From Pseudomonas khorasanensis (GTDB taxonomy: Bacteria; Pseudomonadota; Gammaproteobacteria; Pseudomonadales; Pseudomonadaceae): 64,000 nucleotides of DNA. The stretch's first letter is position 1; every line of letters starts with the position of its first letter. The notes beneath the pieces were generated by a model. That model did not search any database and was not told the origin of the DNA. It saw only the letters and a program-made list of their open reading frames with translations. The translations under genes and the position numbers were made by a program. Shown piece after piece: positions 52,841 through 62,905 of this stretch. The stretch lies in the NCBI RefSeq assembly GCF_014268505.2, contig NZ_JABWQP020000001.1, positions 124,001 to 188,000 on the forward strand, written 5' to 3'.

Positions 52841-53428
52841 TTAGTGGTGGCGAGGCTTGAGGATCGCCGGTTTTTCGTCGGGTGCCTGGCACAGCAGGTA
52901 CAGCGCGGTCAGGGCTTCGGGGATCTGGACGATCATATCGTCCATCAGGTTGGCGTCCTTGGCTATGTCTTCGAACTCAGGCTGCTCATCGAACAGGCCG
53001 GAACCGACCATGATCGGCAGGAGCATTTCGCTGACTTCTTCTTCGGCGGTCTCGAACCAGGCCGCTTCGCGCAGGAACACGCCTTCCATGAAACCGATGC
53101 ACCAGCCACGCAGGTCGGAATCGTCCGGCTCTTCGCCCAGATCCAGTTCGCAGGGCAATTCGAATTCTTCATCCGAAGCCAGTTGACGCGCGATGTGCGC
53201 TTTAAGGCCGATCAACGTGGCTTCGATTTCGGCACGCTGGGCTTCGTCGCTGTAATGCGGCTCTTCAGCGAACAGGGCGTCGATCCACTCGCGCTCTGGC
53301 ACGTCTTCGGAACAGATCGACAGCGCGGTCAGGTAACCGTGGGCGGCGACGTAATCCAGTGCCTCGTCGTGCAGCTCGTCGGCGTCGAGAAAGACTTGCA
53401 GGCGGGTCAGTTGCTCAGCGAAGGACAT
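52841..53428 (-). CDS. YecA/UPF0149 family protein
   Basis: A 195-residue acidic, all-helical cytoplasmic protein. The family marks are LHDEALDYVAAHGYLTALSICSE near residue 20 and RGWCIGFMEGVFLREAAWF near 106. It lacks the C-terminal SEC-C zinc motif (CPCGSGKKFKKC type) that some YecA proteins have. Role unknown. A downstream neighbour (ybaN-like) starts 10 bases later. Confidence 0.88.
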   Translation of the reverse strand: MSFAEQLTRLQVFLDADELHDEALDYVAAHGYLTALSICSEDVPEREWIDALFAEEPHYSDEAQRAEIEATLIGLKAHIARQLASDEEFELPCELDLGEEPDDSDLRGWCIGFMEGVFLREAAWFETAEEEVSEMLLPIMVGSGLFDEQPEFEDIAKDANLMDDMIVQIPEALTALYLLCQAPDEKPAILKPRHH

Positions 53429-53591
53429 TACGGGGCTACCTTGGGAATAAACAATGCGGGAATTCTAGGCCTTCTTGCGCGCTCTAGCCAGCCGCCTGGC
53501 AGATTTGCCGTAATTGCCGGACTTCATGCAAACCCTGTGGCGGGTTTAGCAGTGTCTTATCAGCGGCACCCTGTGCAGGGAAGGCCTCGGG

Positions 53592-53597
53592 TATACT
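53592..53597 (+). promoter_or_regulatory. Candidate -10 box of recQ
   Basis: GGGTATACTGCC contains TATACT at 53592-53597, 128 bases before the recQ ATG. The -35 region is poor. The rest of the 53429-53724 gap shows nothing clear. Confidence 0.35.
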
Positions 53598-53724
53598 GCC
53601 GCGTTTTGCGATCCCTGCCCGCGTTGCGCTGGTCGTGCAATGTGTTCTTACGTTTTGTTTAAGCGGCCGTGGCTGCTCTGAACCAGCCTGAGCAGGGATG
53701 TATCGGTAGATTTTTGGAGTTTTT

Positions 53725-55854
53725 ATGCTCGAACAGGCTCAACGCGTCCTCAAGGACATCTTCGGCTACGACAGTTTCCGTGGCCGTCAGGGTGCAATCA
53801 TTGAGCGCGTGGCCAGCGGCGGTGATGCGCTGGTGCTGATGCCTACCGGTGGCGGCAAGTCCCTGTGCTTCCAGGTCCCGGCGCTGTTGCGCGAGGGGCT
53901 GGCCGTGGTGGTATCGCCGCTGATCGCCTTGATGGACGATCAGGTCGCCACCCTCGAAGAGCTGGGTGTCGCCGCCGCCGCATTGAACTCCACGCTGAGC
54001 GCCGAGCAGCAACGCGACCTCGCCGTGCGGATCAAGCGCGGCGAAGTGAAAATGCTTTATCTGGCGCCCGAGCGCCTGGTTCAGCCGCGCATGCTGGCGT
54101 TCCTGCAAAGTCTGGACATTGCCCTGTTCGCCATCGACGAAGCGCATTGCGTGTCGCAATGGGGCCACGACTTCCGCCGCGAATACTTGCAACTGGGCCA
54201 ATTGGCCGAGCTTTTCCCCAACGTCCCGCGCATCGCCCTCACCGCGACCGCCGACAAGCGCACCCGCGAAGAGATCGTCGATCGCCTGCATCTTCATGAT
54301 GCCGAGCGCTTCCTGTCGAGTTTCGACCGGCCGAACATTTTCTATCGCATCGTGCCCAAGGAGCAGCCGCGCAAGCAGTTGCTGGCGTTCCTTGCCGAGC
54401 GGCGCAGCGACGCCGGCATCGTCTATTGCCTGTCACGCAAAAAGGTTGATGAAGTGGCGGTGTTCCTCAGCGAACAGGGCTTCCCGGCGCTGCCGTACCA
54501 TGCCGGCCTGCCCAACGAAACACGCGCGCTGCACCAGAAGCGCTTCCTCAACGAGGAAGGCCTGATCATGGTGGCCACGGTGGCGTTCGGCATGGGCATC
54601 GACAAGCCCAACGTGCGGTTTGTCGCGCACCTCGATCTGCCGAAATCCCTTGAAGCGTACTACCAGGAAACCGGGCGCGGCGGCCGTGACGGTCTGCCGG
54701 CGGATGCGTGGATGGCCTACGGTCTGCAAGACGTGGTGATGCTCAAGCAAATGCTGCAGAACTCCGAAGGCGACGAGCGGCACAAGCGTCTCGAGCAGCA
54801 CAAGCTCGACGCGATGCTCTCGCTGTGTGAAGAGACCCGCTGCCGGCGTCAGGCGCTGCTGGCCTATTTCGACGAAGACATGCCCGAGCCGTGCGGCCAT
54901 TGCGACAACTGTGTCGACGGTGTTCAGACCTGGGATGCGACTGAACCTGCGCGACAGGCCTTGTCGGCAATCTTCCGCACCGGTCAGCGTTATGGCGTCG
55001 GTCATCTGGTCGATGTGCTGCTGGGTAAGGACAACGAAAAAATCCGCAGTTTTGGCCATCAGCATCTGTCGGTATACGGCGTCGGCAAGGCGTTGAACGA
55101 GAGCGAATGGCGCTCGCTCTTCCGCCAGTTGGTCGCGCGCGGCCTGGCCGATGTAGATCATGAAGGTTATGGCGGCCTGCGGCTCAACGACAGTTGCCGC
55201 CCGCTGCTCAAAGGTGAAGTGACCCTTGAGCTTCGTCGCGATCTGAAACCGCAAGTCACGGCCAAAAGCGGCAGCAAGAGCCAGGCCAGCCAATTGGTGC
55301 GCGGTGAAGAGCGCGAGCAGTGGGAAGCCCTGCGCGCGCTGCGACGCAAGCTGGCAGAAGAACATGGCGTGCCGCCGTACGTTATTTTCCCCGACTCGAC
55401 GTTGCTGGAAATGCTGCGCAGCCAACCGACCTCGCTGGCGGAAATGGCCCGCGTCAGCGGTGTCGGTGCGCGCAAGCTGGAACGTTACGGCGAGGCCTTC
55501 CTCGAAGTGCTCGGCGGCGAAGCCGAAGCGCCGAAAGTGGTGGCCGACGTGCGCCACGAACTGATCACTCTGGCCCGTGCCGGCATGACACCGATGCAGA
55601 TTGCCGGGCAGTTGCAGTGCTCGGAAAAGAACGTCTACGCCATGCTCGCGGAAGCCATCGGCAAGCAGCAGTTGTCGCTGGAACAGGCACTGGACTTGCC
55701 CGAGGAGCTGATGGGCGAGGTGCAAGACGCGTTTCTCGACGGGGAGGGCGAACTGCCCTCGGTCGCCGAGATCGCCGAGCTGTTTGCCGGACGTGTGCCG
55801 GAGGGCGTGCTTTATTGCGTGCGGGCAGCGCTGCAATCGGAATTCGAAATGTGA
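53725..55854 (+). CDS. recQ: ATP-dependent DNA helicase RecQ
   Basis: A 709-residue 3'-5' helicase of recombination and fork repair. Walker A is TGGGKS near residue 41, the DEAH box is [15 protein letters not shown] near 136, motif VI is [10 protein letters not shown] near 312, and the RQC zinc cluster is [21 protein letters not shown](DNC) near 372-396. An HRDC domain follows at about 530-595. An extra C-terminal 110 residues with a helix-turn-helix-like [26 protein letters not shown] makes it longer than the 609 residues of E. coli RecQ, as is usual in Pseudomonas. GGAG lies 6 bases before the ATG. Confidence 0.95.
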   Translation: MLEQAQRVLKDIFGYDSFRGRQGAIIERVASGGDALVLMPTGGGKSLCFQVPALLREGLAVVVSPLIALMDDQVATLEELGVAAAALNSTLSAEQQRDLAVRIKRGEVKMLYLAPERLVQPRMLAFLQSLDIALFAIDEAHCVSQWGHDFRREYLQLGQLAELFPNVPRIALTATADKRTREEIVDRLHLHDAERFLSSFDRPNIFYRIVPKEQPRKQLLAFLAERRSDAGIVYCLSRKKVDEVAVFLSEQGFPALPYHAGLPNETRALHQKRFLNEEGLIMVATVAFGMGIDKPNVRFVAHLDLPKSLEAYYQETGRGGRDGLPADAWMAYGLQDVVMLKQMLQNSEGDERHKRLEQHKLDAMLSLCEETRCRRQALLAYFDEDMPEPCGHCDNCVDGVQTWDATEPARQALSAIFRTGQRYGVGHLVDVLLGKDNEKIRSFGHQHLSVYGVGKALNESEWRSLFRQLVARGLADVDHEGYGGLRLNDSCRPLLKGEVTLELRRDLKPQVTAKSGSKSQASQLVRGEEREQWEALRALRRKLAEEHGVPPYVIFPDSTLLEMLRSQPTSLAEMARVSGVGARKLERYGEAFLEVLGGEAEAPKVVADVRHELITLARAGMTPMQIAGQLQCSEKNVYAMLAEAIGKQQLSLEQALDLPEELMGEVQDAFLDGEGELPSVAEIAELFAGRVPEGVLYCVRAALQSEFEM

Positions 55855-55912
55855 AGCGATGGTTGTAACGATTCAGTACAGAGCCACCCTTGCCTATAAC
55901 TGCCGCTCATGC

Positions 55913-55931
55913 TTAGCTGACTAATAATTAG
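55913..55931. promoter_or_regulatory. Candidate operator of the MarR/SlyA gene
   Basis: TTAGCTGACTAA (like the SlyA site TTAGCAAGCTAA) overlaps a second near-palindrome, CTAATAATTAG, 36 bases before the regulator ATG. Autoregulation is a fair guess. Confidence 0.45.
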
Positions 55932-55966
55932 AATTTCCGTATTTTCAGTCTAACCGTGAGTGTTTT

Positions 55967-56401
55967 ATGCCGTTAACCGATCAACACCGCTTTGGTATGC
56001 AATTGGCCCAGATGTCCCGTGGCTGGCGTGCCGAACTGGATCGTCGCCTCGCCGGGCTGGGGCTGTCGCAGGCGCGCTGGCTGGTGCTGTTGCATCTGGC
56101 GCGCTTTGAAGAAGCGCCGACCCAACGTGAGTTGGCGCAGAGCGTCGGCGTCGAAGGACCGACCCTGGCGCGCTTGCTCGATAGTCTGGAAACCCAGGGC
56201 CTGGTGCAACGCCAGTCAGTGGTTGAAGACCGCCGGGCGAAAAAAATCGTTCTCTGCGCGCCAGCCCTGCCGTTGATCGAACAAATCGAAACCATTGCCA
56301 CGCAACTGCGTCACGAATTGTTCGATGGCGTTGATGAGGCGGATTTGAAGGTGTGCATGCGTGTTCACGGGCACATTCTCGCCAACCTGGAAAAATCTTG
56401 A
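55967..56401 (+). CDS. MarR/SlyA-family regulator
   Basis: A 144-residue winged-helix protein with the SlyA-type opening RFGMQLAQMSRGWRAELDRRLAGLGLSQARWLVLLHL. The recognition helix is around VGVEGPTLARLLDSLE (residues about 61-76) and the wing is QRQSVVEDRRAKKI. It follows recQ in the same order as PA3341 near PA3344. A palindrome upstream suggests autoregulation. Targets unknown. Confidence 0.88.
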   Translation: MPLTDQHRFGMQLAQMSRGWRAELDRRLAGLGLSQARWLVLLHLARFEEAPTQRELAQSVGVEGPTLARLLDSLETQGLVQRQSVVEDRRAKKIVLCAPALPLIEQIETIATQLRHELFDGVDEADLKVCMRVHGHILANLEKS

Positions 56402-56529
56402 GGCACATCCCTTCGCTGATTTTTTGAGAGATCGCGCTGGGCCTACTATAAGAACTACTGGGCAATATCGTGTTCGTACCGGATGTGCGAACGCATAGAA
56501 ACCGGTTTTGCTTATTTTAAGGGATGCTC

Positions 56530-58326
56530 ATGCTCGCAAGTCGGCACGTGCTGCGTGGTCGCGCCAAAGGGCTGCTGGCCGCTGGCGTATTCAGCTATTC
56601 GACCTGGTCGATGGCGTTGGGGTTGGGCGACATCACGGTTCACTCAGCCCTCAATCAGCCGTTCAAGGCCGACATCGCGCTCGTCGATGTTGGCACTTTG
56701 ACGCAAAACGATCTCTCGGCAAGCCTGGCCTCGGCGGATGAGTTCGGCCGGGCGGGCGTCGAGCGGGTGTTCTTCCTCAATGACCTCAAGTTCACCCCGA
56801 TCCTGCGTGGCAATCGCCAGATGATCCGGGTGTCGTCCACCAAACCGGTCAACGAACCTTTTCTCAATTTCCTCGTGCAGCTTGAGCAGCCCAACGGTCG
56901 ATTGTTGCGCGAATACATGGTGCTGATCGACCCGCCGGGCTCGCCCGGCATCGTGGCCTCAACCGACGAGCCGGATCCGCGCCCGCAGTCCTCTGAATTT
57001 CCCACCGTCGAACCCGTCAGTGCACCGCCCCAGGCAGCGCAGGGCAAGCGCAATGCCGCGCCCGTGCCTCCGCCGTCAGCGGCGCCAGCCAACGAGGCGC
57101 AGGCCGAGCAATTGGCCGCGAGCGTGCTGTTGACTCAGCAATTGCAGAAGACCCTCGACGAACGGAACGCAAGGCTGCAGGCGCAGGACGTCCTGATCGC
57201 CGACGGCAAGAAACAGATTGAAGACTTGCAGACCCGGTTGGCCGAATTGCAGCAAGCACCGCCACCACCGGTCGTTGCGCCTGCGCCGACACCCGTCGCA
57301 GCCCCGGTCGAGCCGGCCGGCGATGGCCTGAACTGGCCGCTGTTCGCCGGCCTGTTATTGCTGCTGGGTGCATTGGCCGCGTTGTTCGTTCGTCGTCGTC
57401 AGCAACGCTCGACAGCGGGCACAGCGATGCCCCTGTTGCCGGTTGATGCCGAGGACGACGTCGATAGGCCTGATACCCAGAATTCCGTCAGTGTACCTTC
57501 GGCCGCTGATCATCGCGACGAACCTGGCGCCGGCGATGTGATGGAGGCCGTGGGGATTTATCTGGCTTACGGACGGCTCGGCGAAGCAGTCGGCCTGTTA
57601 CGCGATGCTTTGAAGAAGGAACCCGAGCGCACCGATCTCGGTTTGCAGCTTTTGGAAGTGCTGGGGCGGCAGGGTGACAACGACGCTTACCAACAGCAGG
57701 AAGATCATCTGCGTGCGCTCGGCGTTGATGCCTCCCAGCTGGCCGATGCCCGGGCTCGGCATCCGAAGCTGTCGGGCGTTGCACCGGCGCAATTCGCTGC
57801 GCCGGTCGCCCCCGTGTTGCCTGTCGTCACTGCGGCAGCTGTTGCAGCGCCGGTCGCGTCCACAGCCATCGCCCCCGAGGATGATTTCGAACTGAATCTG
57901 GGCGAACTGTCGATGGATTCAAACTGGGATCTGAACGACAGCCGCGCTGAATCCGCCGGGCCGCCGATCGATGATCCGGAGCTGGGCACAAGCCTGTCCG
58001 TGCTGCCCGCCGATTTCGAGCTGCCACAGGTTGCGTCTGGCGAAGAAGCCGAGCTTGTGTGGATTCCCGAACCCGATGCGCAACCGCTCGATGATGACTT
58101 TCTCAATGAGTTTGGCGATCCCGGGCCCTCGCTTGTGTTGGAGCCTCTGGATCTTCAATTACCGCAGTCCACCGAGACAGAGGCTGCCGGTAAGCTCGAA
58201 CAGGCGCAGACCTGCATCGATGACGGCGACATTGACAGCGCGATTGCCTTGCTCAGTGAGCTGCTCAAAGAGGGGGATGAGCCGTTGAAGCAAACGGCAA
58301 GGACGTTATTGGCCGGGATTCGCTGA
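56530..58326 (+). CDS. FimV-like protein (PA3340 type)
   Basis: A 598-residue inner-membrane protein. A signal-like segment (residues 10-30) is followed by the FimV N-terminal domain GLGDITVHSALNQPFKADIALVDVGTLTQ (about 30-150). A coiled-coil region lies near 205-245, one membrane helix at about 275-293 (LFAGLLLLLGALAALFV), then a TPR-like part (AVGIYLAYGRLGEAVGLLRDALKKEP) and the FimV C-terminal motif IDSAIALLSELLKEGD. No LysM motif is seen and it is shorter than FimV (over 900). The ATG at 56530 is spaced 6 bases from AAGGGA, unlike 56524. Possible roles in polar assembly of the motility machinery are inferred from FimV. Confidence 0.82.
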   Translation: MLASRHVLRGRAKGLLAAGVFSYSTWSMALGLGDITVHSALNQPFKADIALVDVGTLTQNDLSASLASADEFGRAGVERVFFLNDLKFTPILRGNRQMIRVSSTKPVNEPFLNFLVQLEQPNGRLLREYMVLIDPPGSPGIVASTDEPDPRPQSSEFPTVEPVSAPPQAAQGKRNAAPVPPPSAAPANEAQAEQLAASVLLTQQLQKTLDERNARLQAQDVLIADGKKQIEDLQTRLAELQQAPPPPVVAPAPTPVAAPVEPAGDGLNWPLFAGLLLLLGALAALFVRRRQQRSTAGTAMPLLPVDAEDDVDRPDTQNSVSVPSAADHRDEPGAGDVMEAVGIYLAYGRLGEAVGLLRDALKKEPERTDLGLQLLEVLGRQGDNDAYQQQEDHLRALGVDASQLADARARHPKLSGVAPAQFAAPVAPVLPVVTAAAVAAPVASTAIAPEDDFELNLGELSMDSNWDLNDSRAESAGPPIDDPELGTSLSVLPADFELPQVASGEEAELVWIPEPDAQPLDDDFLNEFGDPGPSLVLEPLDLQLPQSTETEAAGKLEQAQTCIDDGDIDSAIALLSELLKEGDEPLKQTARTLLAGIR

Positions 58327-58359
58327 GCGCCGACAAATTATGGGTTCATCCGGGCCGCT

Positions 58360-58425
58360 TTCGCGAGCAGGCTCGCTCCCACAATGAAACGCGGTCTACC
58401 TTGTGGGAGCGAGCCTGCTCGCGAA
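58360..58425. repeat. REP pair, type A
   Basis: Inverted copies at 58360-58383 and 58402-58425 between the convergent FimV-like and patatin genes. Confidence 0.9.
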
Positions 58426-58460
58426 GGCGTCAGACCGGTCAACACCTGTTTCAGGCTCGA

Positions 58461-60650
58461 TCAGAACGTCTGCCCCAAATTCAGATACACCGCCTGCTCA
58501 TCCGCATCATTCAAGCCGTAACTGAAATTCAACGGCCCCAGCGGCGTATCGAAGCCGATAAATACGCTCGCTGCGTTGATGTAGTCACTGTCGAACTCAT
58601 TGTCGTTATTCCATGCCCGGCCTCGTTCCAGCGAGGCACCGGCGTACAGCGGAAAGTCCAGCGGCAGATACGAACGCGGCGTCAGACGCCGGTAATACAC
58701 GGCGCGCATCAGGCTGACGTTCTGACCGGAAAGCGCATCTTCACGAAATCCCGACAACTGCCTTGCGCCGCCGAGCAGGAAGCTGGAGGTGACCACATTG
58801 GCATCGTCCAGCGTGCGCCCGTAGCGCCCGCCGAAGATCAGGGTGTCCGGCCCGTGGCTCATGGCCTTGTCGAACTTCAATTCCCACTGGCGATAGCGGG
58901 TGTCCGAACCCAGGCCGGGTTCAAACTGTGCGAATGTCAGGCTGACGTCCTTGCCCTCGTGCGGAAAGTACACGTTGTCCAGCGAGTCGTACGAATACTT
59001 CACCGTATAGAAGCCTTCGTTGAAGCTCTCGCTGGGCAGGTCCTGGTCGCCGATGCGCACGTCGGCCTCGCCCCACGCCTGACCGACGCCAAAACGCACT
59101 TCACCGTTGTTGCCGATCTGCCGACCGAGATTAAGGCCGAAACCGTATCGTTCGACGCGATACTGGGCGATCGGATCGTTATCGAGTACCGAATCAACAT
59201 TCTGTGCCTCGAACGACGCATACGGCGCTACGAAGTAGCGCGAACCGACGTCCAGCGGTTGGTAGAACTCGCTGTACAGCTCCTGCTTGTCACCGATCTG
59301 GGCCCGTGTCAGCCATTCCGCGCCGAGACGGTTGATGCCATTGACGCGATAACTGGCGCCGAGATTGAAGGCACTGTCGCCGCGCATGTCGTCCGACAGA
59401 TTGAGGCCAACCCGCAAGTAATCGGTGCCGCTGCGTTTGCCGCTGGCACTGATGACCAGCGTGTGGTCCTGGCCCTTGTGCACGACGCGATAGCGCACTT
59501 GGTCGAAGTAATCGAGGCCGTAAAGGGTGCCCATGTCCGAGTGCAACCGCCCCAGATCCAGCGGCTCGCCAATGGGCTGGCGGATGTAATAGCGGATCAC
59601 GTCATCGTCGACCTTCGAATCGTTCTCGACGCGGATGCCCGTGATGATCGGCGTGCGCTGTCCCGGCTGGCGGGCGGCGTTGAGTTCGGCGTCCTGAGTC
59701 TGGTCGGGCTTGAGGCTCGCCAGCCGCGCATCGAGAATCTGCGTGGCGCGGTAACCGGCATCGATCATCTCCTGAGCCTTGCCGAAATCTGTCGCGCCGA
59801 AGGCTGCCAGCGCAGGCTGGATCAGGACGTCATCGGCATGCAGGGTCGCCAGTTGTTCTTCGGAGTTGCGCCGGGTCATCAGGGTGATCGATTGATTCAG
59901 TACGTCCACCACCGTGGTGAGTTGTTTGCGGTTGCGCAGCGGCGTGCCGATATCGACGACAATTGCCACGTCTACGCCCATTTCCCGCGCAACATCCAGC
60001 GGAATGTTGTCAGTCATGCCGCCGTCCACCAACAAGCGCCCGTTGAGTTCGACGGGGGCGAACACTGCCGGGATTGACATGCTAGCGCGGATCACTTGCG
60101 GTAAATGGCCTTTGCGGAACACCACTTTTTCGCCATTGGCGATGTCAGTGGTCACGGCGCGAAACGGAATCGGCAGTTTGTCGAAGTCGCGGGTATCGCT
60201 GGTGTGGGCCAGTAAACTTTCCAGCAGCAATGCCAGGTTCTGGCCTTGAATGACGCCCAGGGGCAGCCCGAGGCTACCGTCGTCGCGAAAGCTGAGTTTC
60301 TGCTTCACCAGAAAATCGCGGTCGTCCTGTTTGCGCCGGAACGGCACGTCTTCGCGCGGCGGGGCGTCGGACAGGGCAGCTTGCCAGTCAATGGTCAGCG
60401 CGAGTTTTTCCAGCTCGTCGATCTTGTAACCCGAGGCGTACAGGCCACCGACCACCGCGCCCATGCTGGTGCCGGCGATCGCATCGATCTTGATGCCTTG
60501 TTCTTCCAGAGCCTTGAGCACGCCGATGTGGGCCAGCCCGCGCGCGGCACCGCCCGACAGCACCAGACCGACTTTGGGTCGTGACGCTTCGCTGGCGTGT
60601 ACAAGCAGGGGGAGTAAACCAAGCAGCAGGCAGAACAGCAGACGGCGCAT
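58461..60650 (-). CDS. plpD: Patatin-like phospholipase, type Vd autotransporter PlpD
   Basis: A 729-residue protein. A signal peptide (residues 1-22) precedes a patatin domain (about 25-320) with oxyanion loop GGAARG, nucleophile Ser62 in GTSMG and Asp209 in DGGMTDN. A POTRA domain (about 340-420) and a 16-strand Omp85-type barrel end in YLNLGQTF with terminal Phe. PlpD is the prototype of type Vd secretion, a secreted phospholipase A1, and P. aeruginosa PA3339 has the same neighbours. Length and catalytic dyad match well (728 residues there). Convergent with the FimV-like gene. Confidence 0.93.
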   Translation of the reverse strand: MRRLLFCLLLGLLPLLVHASEASRPKVGLVLSGGAARGLAHIGVLKALEEQGIKIDAIAGTSMGAVVGGLYASGYKIDELEKLALTIDWQAALSDAPPREDVPFRRKQDDRDFLVKQKLSFRDDGSLGLPLGVIQGQNLALLLESLLAHTSDTRDFDKLPIPFRAVTTDIANGEKVVFRKGHLPQVIRASMSIPAVFAPVELNGRLLVDGGMTDNIPLDVAREMGVDVAIVVDIGTPLRNRKQLTTVVDVLNQSITLMTRRNSEEQLATLHADDVLIQPALAAFGATDFGKAQEMIDAGYRATQILDARLASLKPDQTQDAELNAARQPGQRTPIITGIRVENDSKVDDDVIRYYIRQPIGEPLDLGRLHSDMGTLYGLDYFDQVRYRVVHKGQDHTLVISASGKRSGTDYLRVGLNLSDDMRGDSAFNLGASYRVNGINRLGAEWLTRAQIGDKQELYSEFYQPLDVGSRYFVAPYASFEAQNVDSVLDNDPIAQYRVERYGFGLNLGRQIGNNGEVRFGVGQAWGEADVRIGDQDLPSESFNEGFYTVKYSYDSLDNVYFPHEGKDVSLTFAQFEPGLGSDTRYRQWELKFDKAMSHGPDTLIFGGRYGRTLDDANVVTSSFLLGGARQLSGFREDALSGQNVSLMRAVYYRRLTPRSYLPLDFPLYAGASLERGRAWNNDNEFDSDYINAASVFIGFDTPLGPLNFSYGLNDADEQAVYLNLGQTF

Positions 60651-60723
60651 TGTGATTCTCGGGGCAAGCGATAAAGCGGGCTATTATAGCGGCGCGCCCT
60701 TTGTCTCAGGAGTTTCAGCGAAC

Positions 60724-61011
60724 ATGACTGTCGCAAAAGCCGAAGTCGTCATTACGTATTGCACCCAATGCCAGTGGCTGTTGCGCGCGGCATGGCTGGC
60801 GCAGGAGTTGCTCAGCACCTTCGCCGAGGATTTGGGCAAAGTGTCATTGGTACCGGGTACCGGCGGGGTATTTCACATCACCTGCGCTGGCGTGCAGATC
60901 TGGGAACGAAAGGCCGACGGCGGCTTTCCCGAAGCCAAGGTGCTGAAACAACGGGTGCGCGATCAGATCGATCCTGACCGCGACCTTGGCCATAACGACC
61001 GGACTCAGTGA
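60724..61011 (+). CDS. SelT/SelW/SelH-family (Rdx) selenoprotein-like protein
   Basis: A 95-residue thioredoxin-like protein with the CxxC motif CTQC (Cys13, Cys16), where selenoprotein W has CxxU. It also has the family end LVPGTGGVFHITCAGVQIWERKADGGFPEAKVLKQ. Redox function likely, partner unknown. The start is the ATG at 60724, AGGAG lying 11 bases upstream. It is divergent from plpD (73 bases) and its stop overlaps by 7 bases the convergent EamA gene. Confidence 0.88.
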   Translation: MTVAKAEVVITYCTQCQWLLRAAWLAQELLSTFAEDLGKVSLVPGTGGVFHITCAGVQIWERKADGGFPEAKVLKQRVRDQIDPDRDLGHNDRTQ

Positions 61012-61898
61012 GAGGCGGCCTCGGCGGCGACGGTTTTTTTATCGCCTGCGCCTGACATCCGCGCCGACACCACGATGGCGATGATGATCAGCGCACCTCC
61101 GATCAACATGCGCAGCGTCGGGTTTTCATTGAACAACAGCCACGCCACGGTGATGCCGTAGACCGGCTCCATGGCGAACACCACCGCTGCCGTGCGCGCC
61201 TTGATCACCGCCAGACTTGCGACGAACAGGCTGTGAGCGACGCCGGTGCAGAACACGCCGAGCAGGGCAATCCACAGCCAGTCCAGCGGGCGGACTTCGC
61301 TCAGTTGCGGTGCCGCGAACGGCAGCAGACACAACGCCACCACAACGTTCTGACACAGCGCCGCCTGCACCGCCGGGATGCGTCCGGAGCTGGCCCTGTT
61401 GGTCAGTGACAGCAGGGAAAACAGCAGGCCGGACAGCACCGACCAGAGCAAACCGATGGTGTCGCCACTGCCCAGATCGAACGCCGGGGTCACCAGCACC
61501 AGCCCAATGCTCACCAGCACCACCAAAACGATTTCATTGGCACGGATGCGCTCGCGAAATACCAGCCCTTCGAGAATCACGGTGAACGCCGGAAAACTCG
61601 CAAAGCCCAACGTGGCAATCGCCACGCCGGCGATTTTCACGGAGACGAAAAAACTCACCCAGTGCCCGGCCAGCAGCACGCCGCTCAGCGCCAGTCGCCG
61701 CCAGTCCATGGCTTTGAGCGTTTGCCAGGGACTCTGGCTGGCGAAACGGGCGAAGAAGGCCAGAGCGAGCACGGCGAAAGCGGCGCGTCCGAAGACAATC
61801 ACCGCCGGCGAAGCAGCGGCGAGTTTGCCGAACACGCCAGTCAGGCCGAACATTAAAGCGCCGATGTGCAGGGCGCCGAGGGCGGTACGCGGAGTCAT
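61005..61898 (-). CDS. EamA/DMT-family transporter
   Basis: A 297-residue membrane protein with two EamA repeats of five helices each (first LHIGALMFGLTGVFGKLAAASPAVIVFGRAAFAVLALAFFARF; second ending in RMSGAGDKK). The C-terminal 17 residues are hydrophilic. Cargo unknown. It is the fifth EamA gene in the window. The 7-base overlap with the SelW-like gene is convergent. Confidence 0.85.
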   Translation of the reverse strand: MTPRTALGALHIGALMFGLTGVFGKLAAASPAVIVFGRAAFAVLALAFFARFASQSPWQTLKAMDWRRLALSGVLLAGHWVSFFVSVKIAGVAIATLGFASFPAFTVILEGLVFRERIRANEIVLVVLVSIGLVLVTPAFDLGSGDTIGLLWSVLSGLLFSLLSLTNRASSGRIPAVQAALCQNVVVALCLLPFAAPQLSEVRPLDWLWIALLGVFCTGVAHSLFVASLAVIKARTAAVVFAMEPVYGITVAWLLFNENPTLRMLIGGALIIIAIVVSARMSGAGDKKTVAAEAASH

Positions 61899-62075
61899 TG
61901 CAATCCCTGGAAGACAGAATCAGTTGGCGCCAGTCTAAAGGGCTGTCCTCGTCGCGTCTGTCATCCGAATCCTCAATTTGTGAATGAGCGGCGCTGTCAC
62001 GCGACTGACTCGCGCCTGTCATGGTCGATTAACCGGACGCGCGCAAGCTGGCGAAAACATAGCAGAGGGTTGCCC

Positions 62076-62891
62076 ATGACCAGCGCCGAGCTCGCCAGAC
62101 CCAGTCGCAAACAACGCGTGCGAACCCTGTGGATCTCCGACGTGCACTTGGGCACGCGCGATTGTCAGGCCGAGCATTTGTCGCGGTTCCTCAAGGGCTA
62201 CCACGCCGACAAGGTCTATCTGGTCGGCGACATCATCGACGGCTGGAAACTGCGCGGCGGCATGTATTGGCCACAAGCGCACACCAATGTCATCCGCCGC
62301 CTGCTGACCATGAGCAAGCGCGGCACTGAAGTGATTTATGTCACCGGCAACCACGATGAATTCCTGCGGCGTTATTCAAAGCTGATTCTGGGCAATATCC
62401 AGTTGGTTGACGAAGCGGTGCATGTCACGGCGGACGGACGGCACTTGCTGGTGATTCACGGGGATCAGTTCGACGTGATCACCCGTTATCACCGCTGGCT
62501 CGCCTTTCTGGGTGACTCGGCCTACGAGTTCACGCTGACGCTCAATCGCTGGCTCAACCACTGGCGGGCGCGTTACGGTTACGGTTACTGGTCCCTGTCG
62601 GCCTATCTGAAGCACAAGGTGAAAACCGCGGTCAGCTTCATCAGCGATTTCGAAGAAGCCATCGCCCACGAATGCGTAAAGCGCGAACTGCACGGTGTGG
62701 TCTGCGGGCATATTCACCACGCCGAGATTCGTAAGGTGGGGGAGGTGGATTACCTCAATTGCGGGGATTGGGTGGAGTCGTGCACGGCATTGATTGAGCA
62801 CTGGGATGGCACCATCGAGCTGTATCGGCTGGCGGACGCGCAGGCGCGGGAGGCCGAATTGAAGGCTGCCAAGGTTGCCGAGATTGCCTGA
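62076..62891 (+). CDS. UDP-2,3-diacylglucosamine diphosphatase-like metallophosphoesterase
   Basis: A 271-residue calcineurin-like enzyme with the five metal motifs: SDVHLGT (near residue 21), GDIIDGWKL (near 50), GNHDEFL (near 90), HGDQFD (near 128) and GHIHHAE (near 212). It is LpxH-like, removing UMP from UDP-2,3-diacylglucosamine in lipid A synthesis, but of the second type (longer, often called LpxH2/YbbF-like), of which the role is less certain as Pseudomonas has LpxH elsewhere. The ATG at 62076 has AGAGGG nearby. It stands alone. Confidence 0.85.
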   Translation: MTSAELARPSRKQRVRTLWISDVHLGTRDCQAEHLSRFLKGYHADKVYLVGDIIDGWKLRGGMYWPQAHTNVIRRLLTMSKRGTEVIYVTGNHDEFLRRYSKLILGNIQLVDEAVHVTADGRHLLVIHGDQFDVITRYHRWLAFLGDSAYEFTLTLNRWLNHWRARYGYGYWSLSAYLKHKVKTAVSFISDFEEAIAHECVKRELHGVVCGHIHHAEIRKVGEVDYLNCGDWVESCTALIEHWDGTIELYRLADAQAREAELKAAKVAEIA

Positions 62892-62905
62892 GCGAAAGAG
62901 CACCC

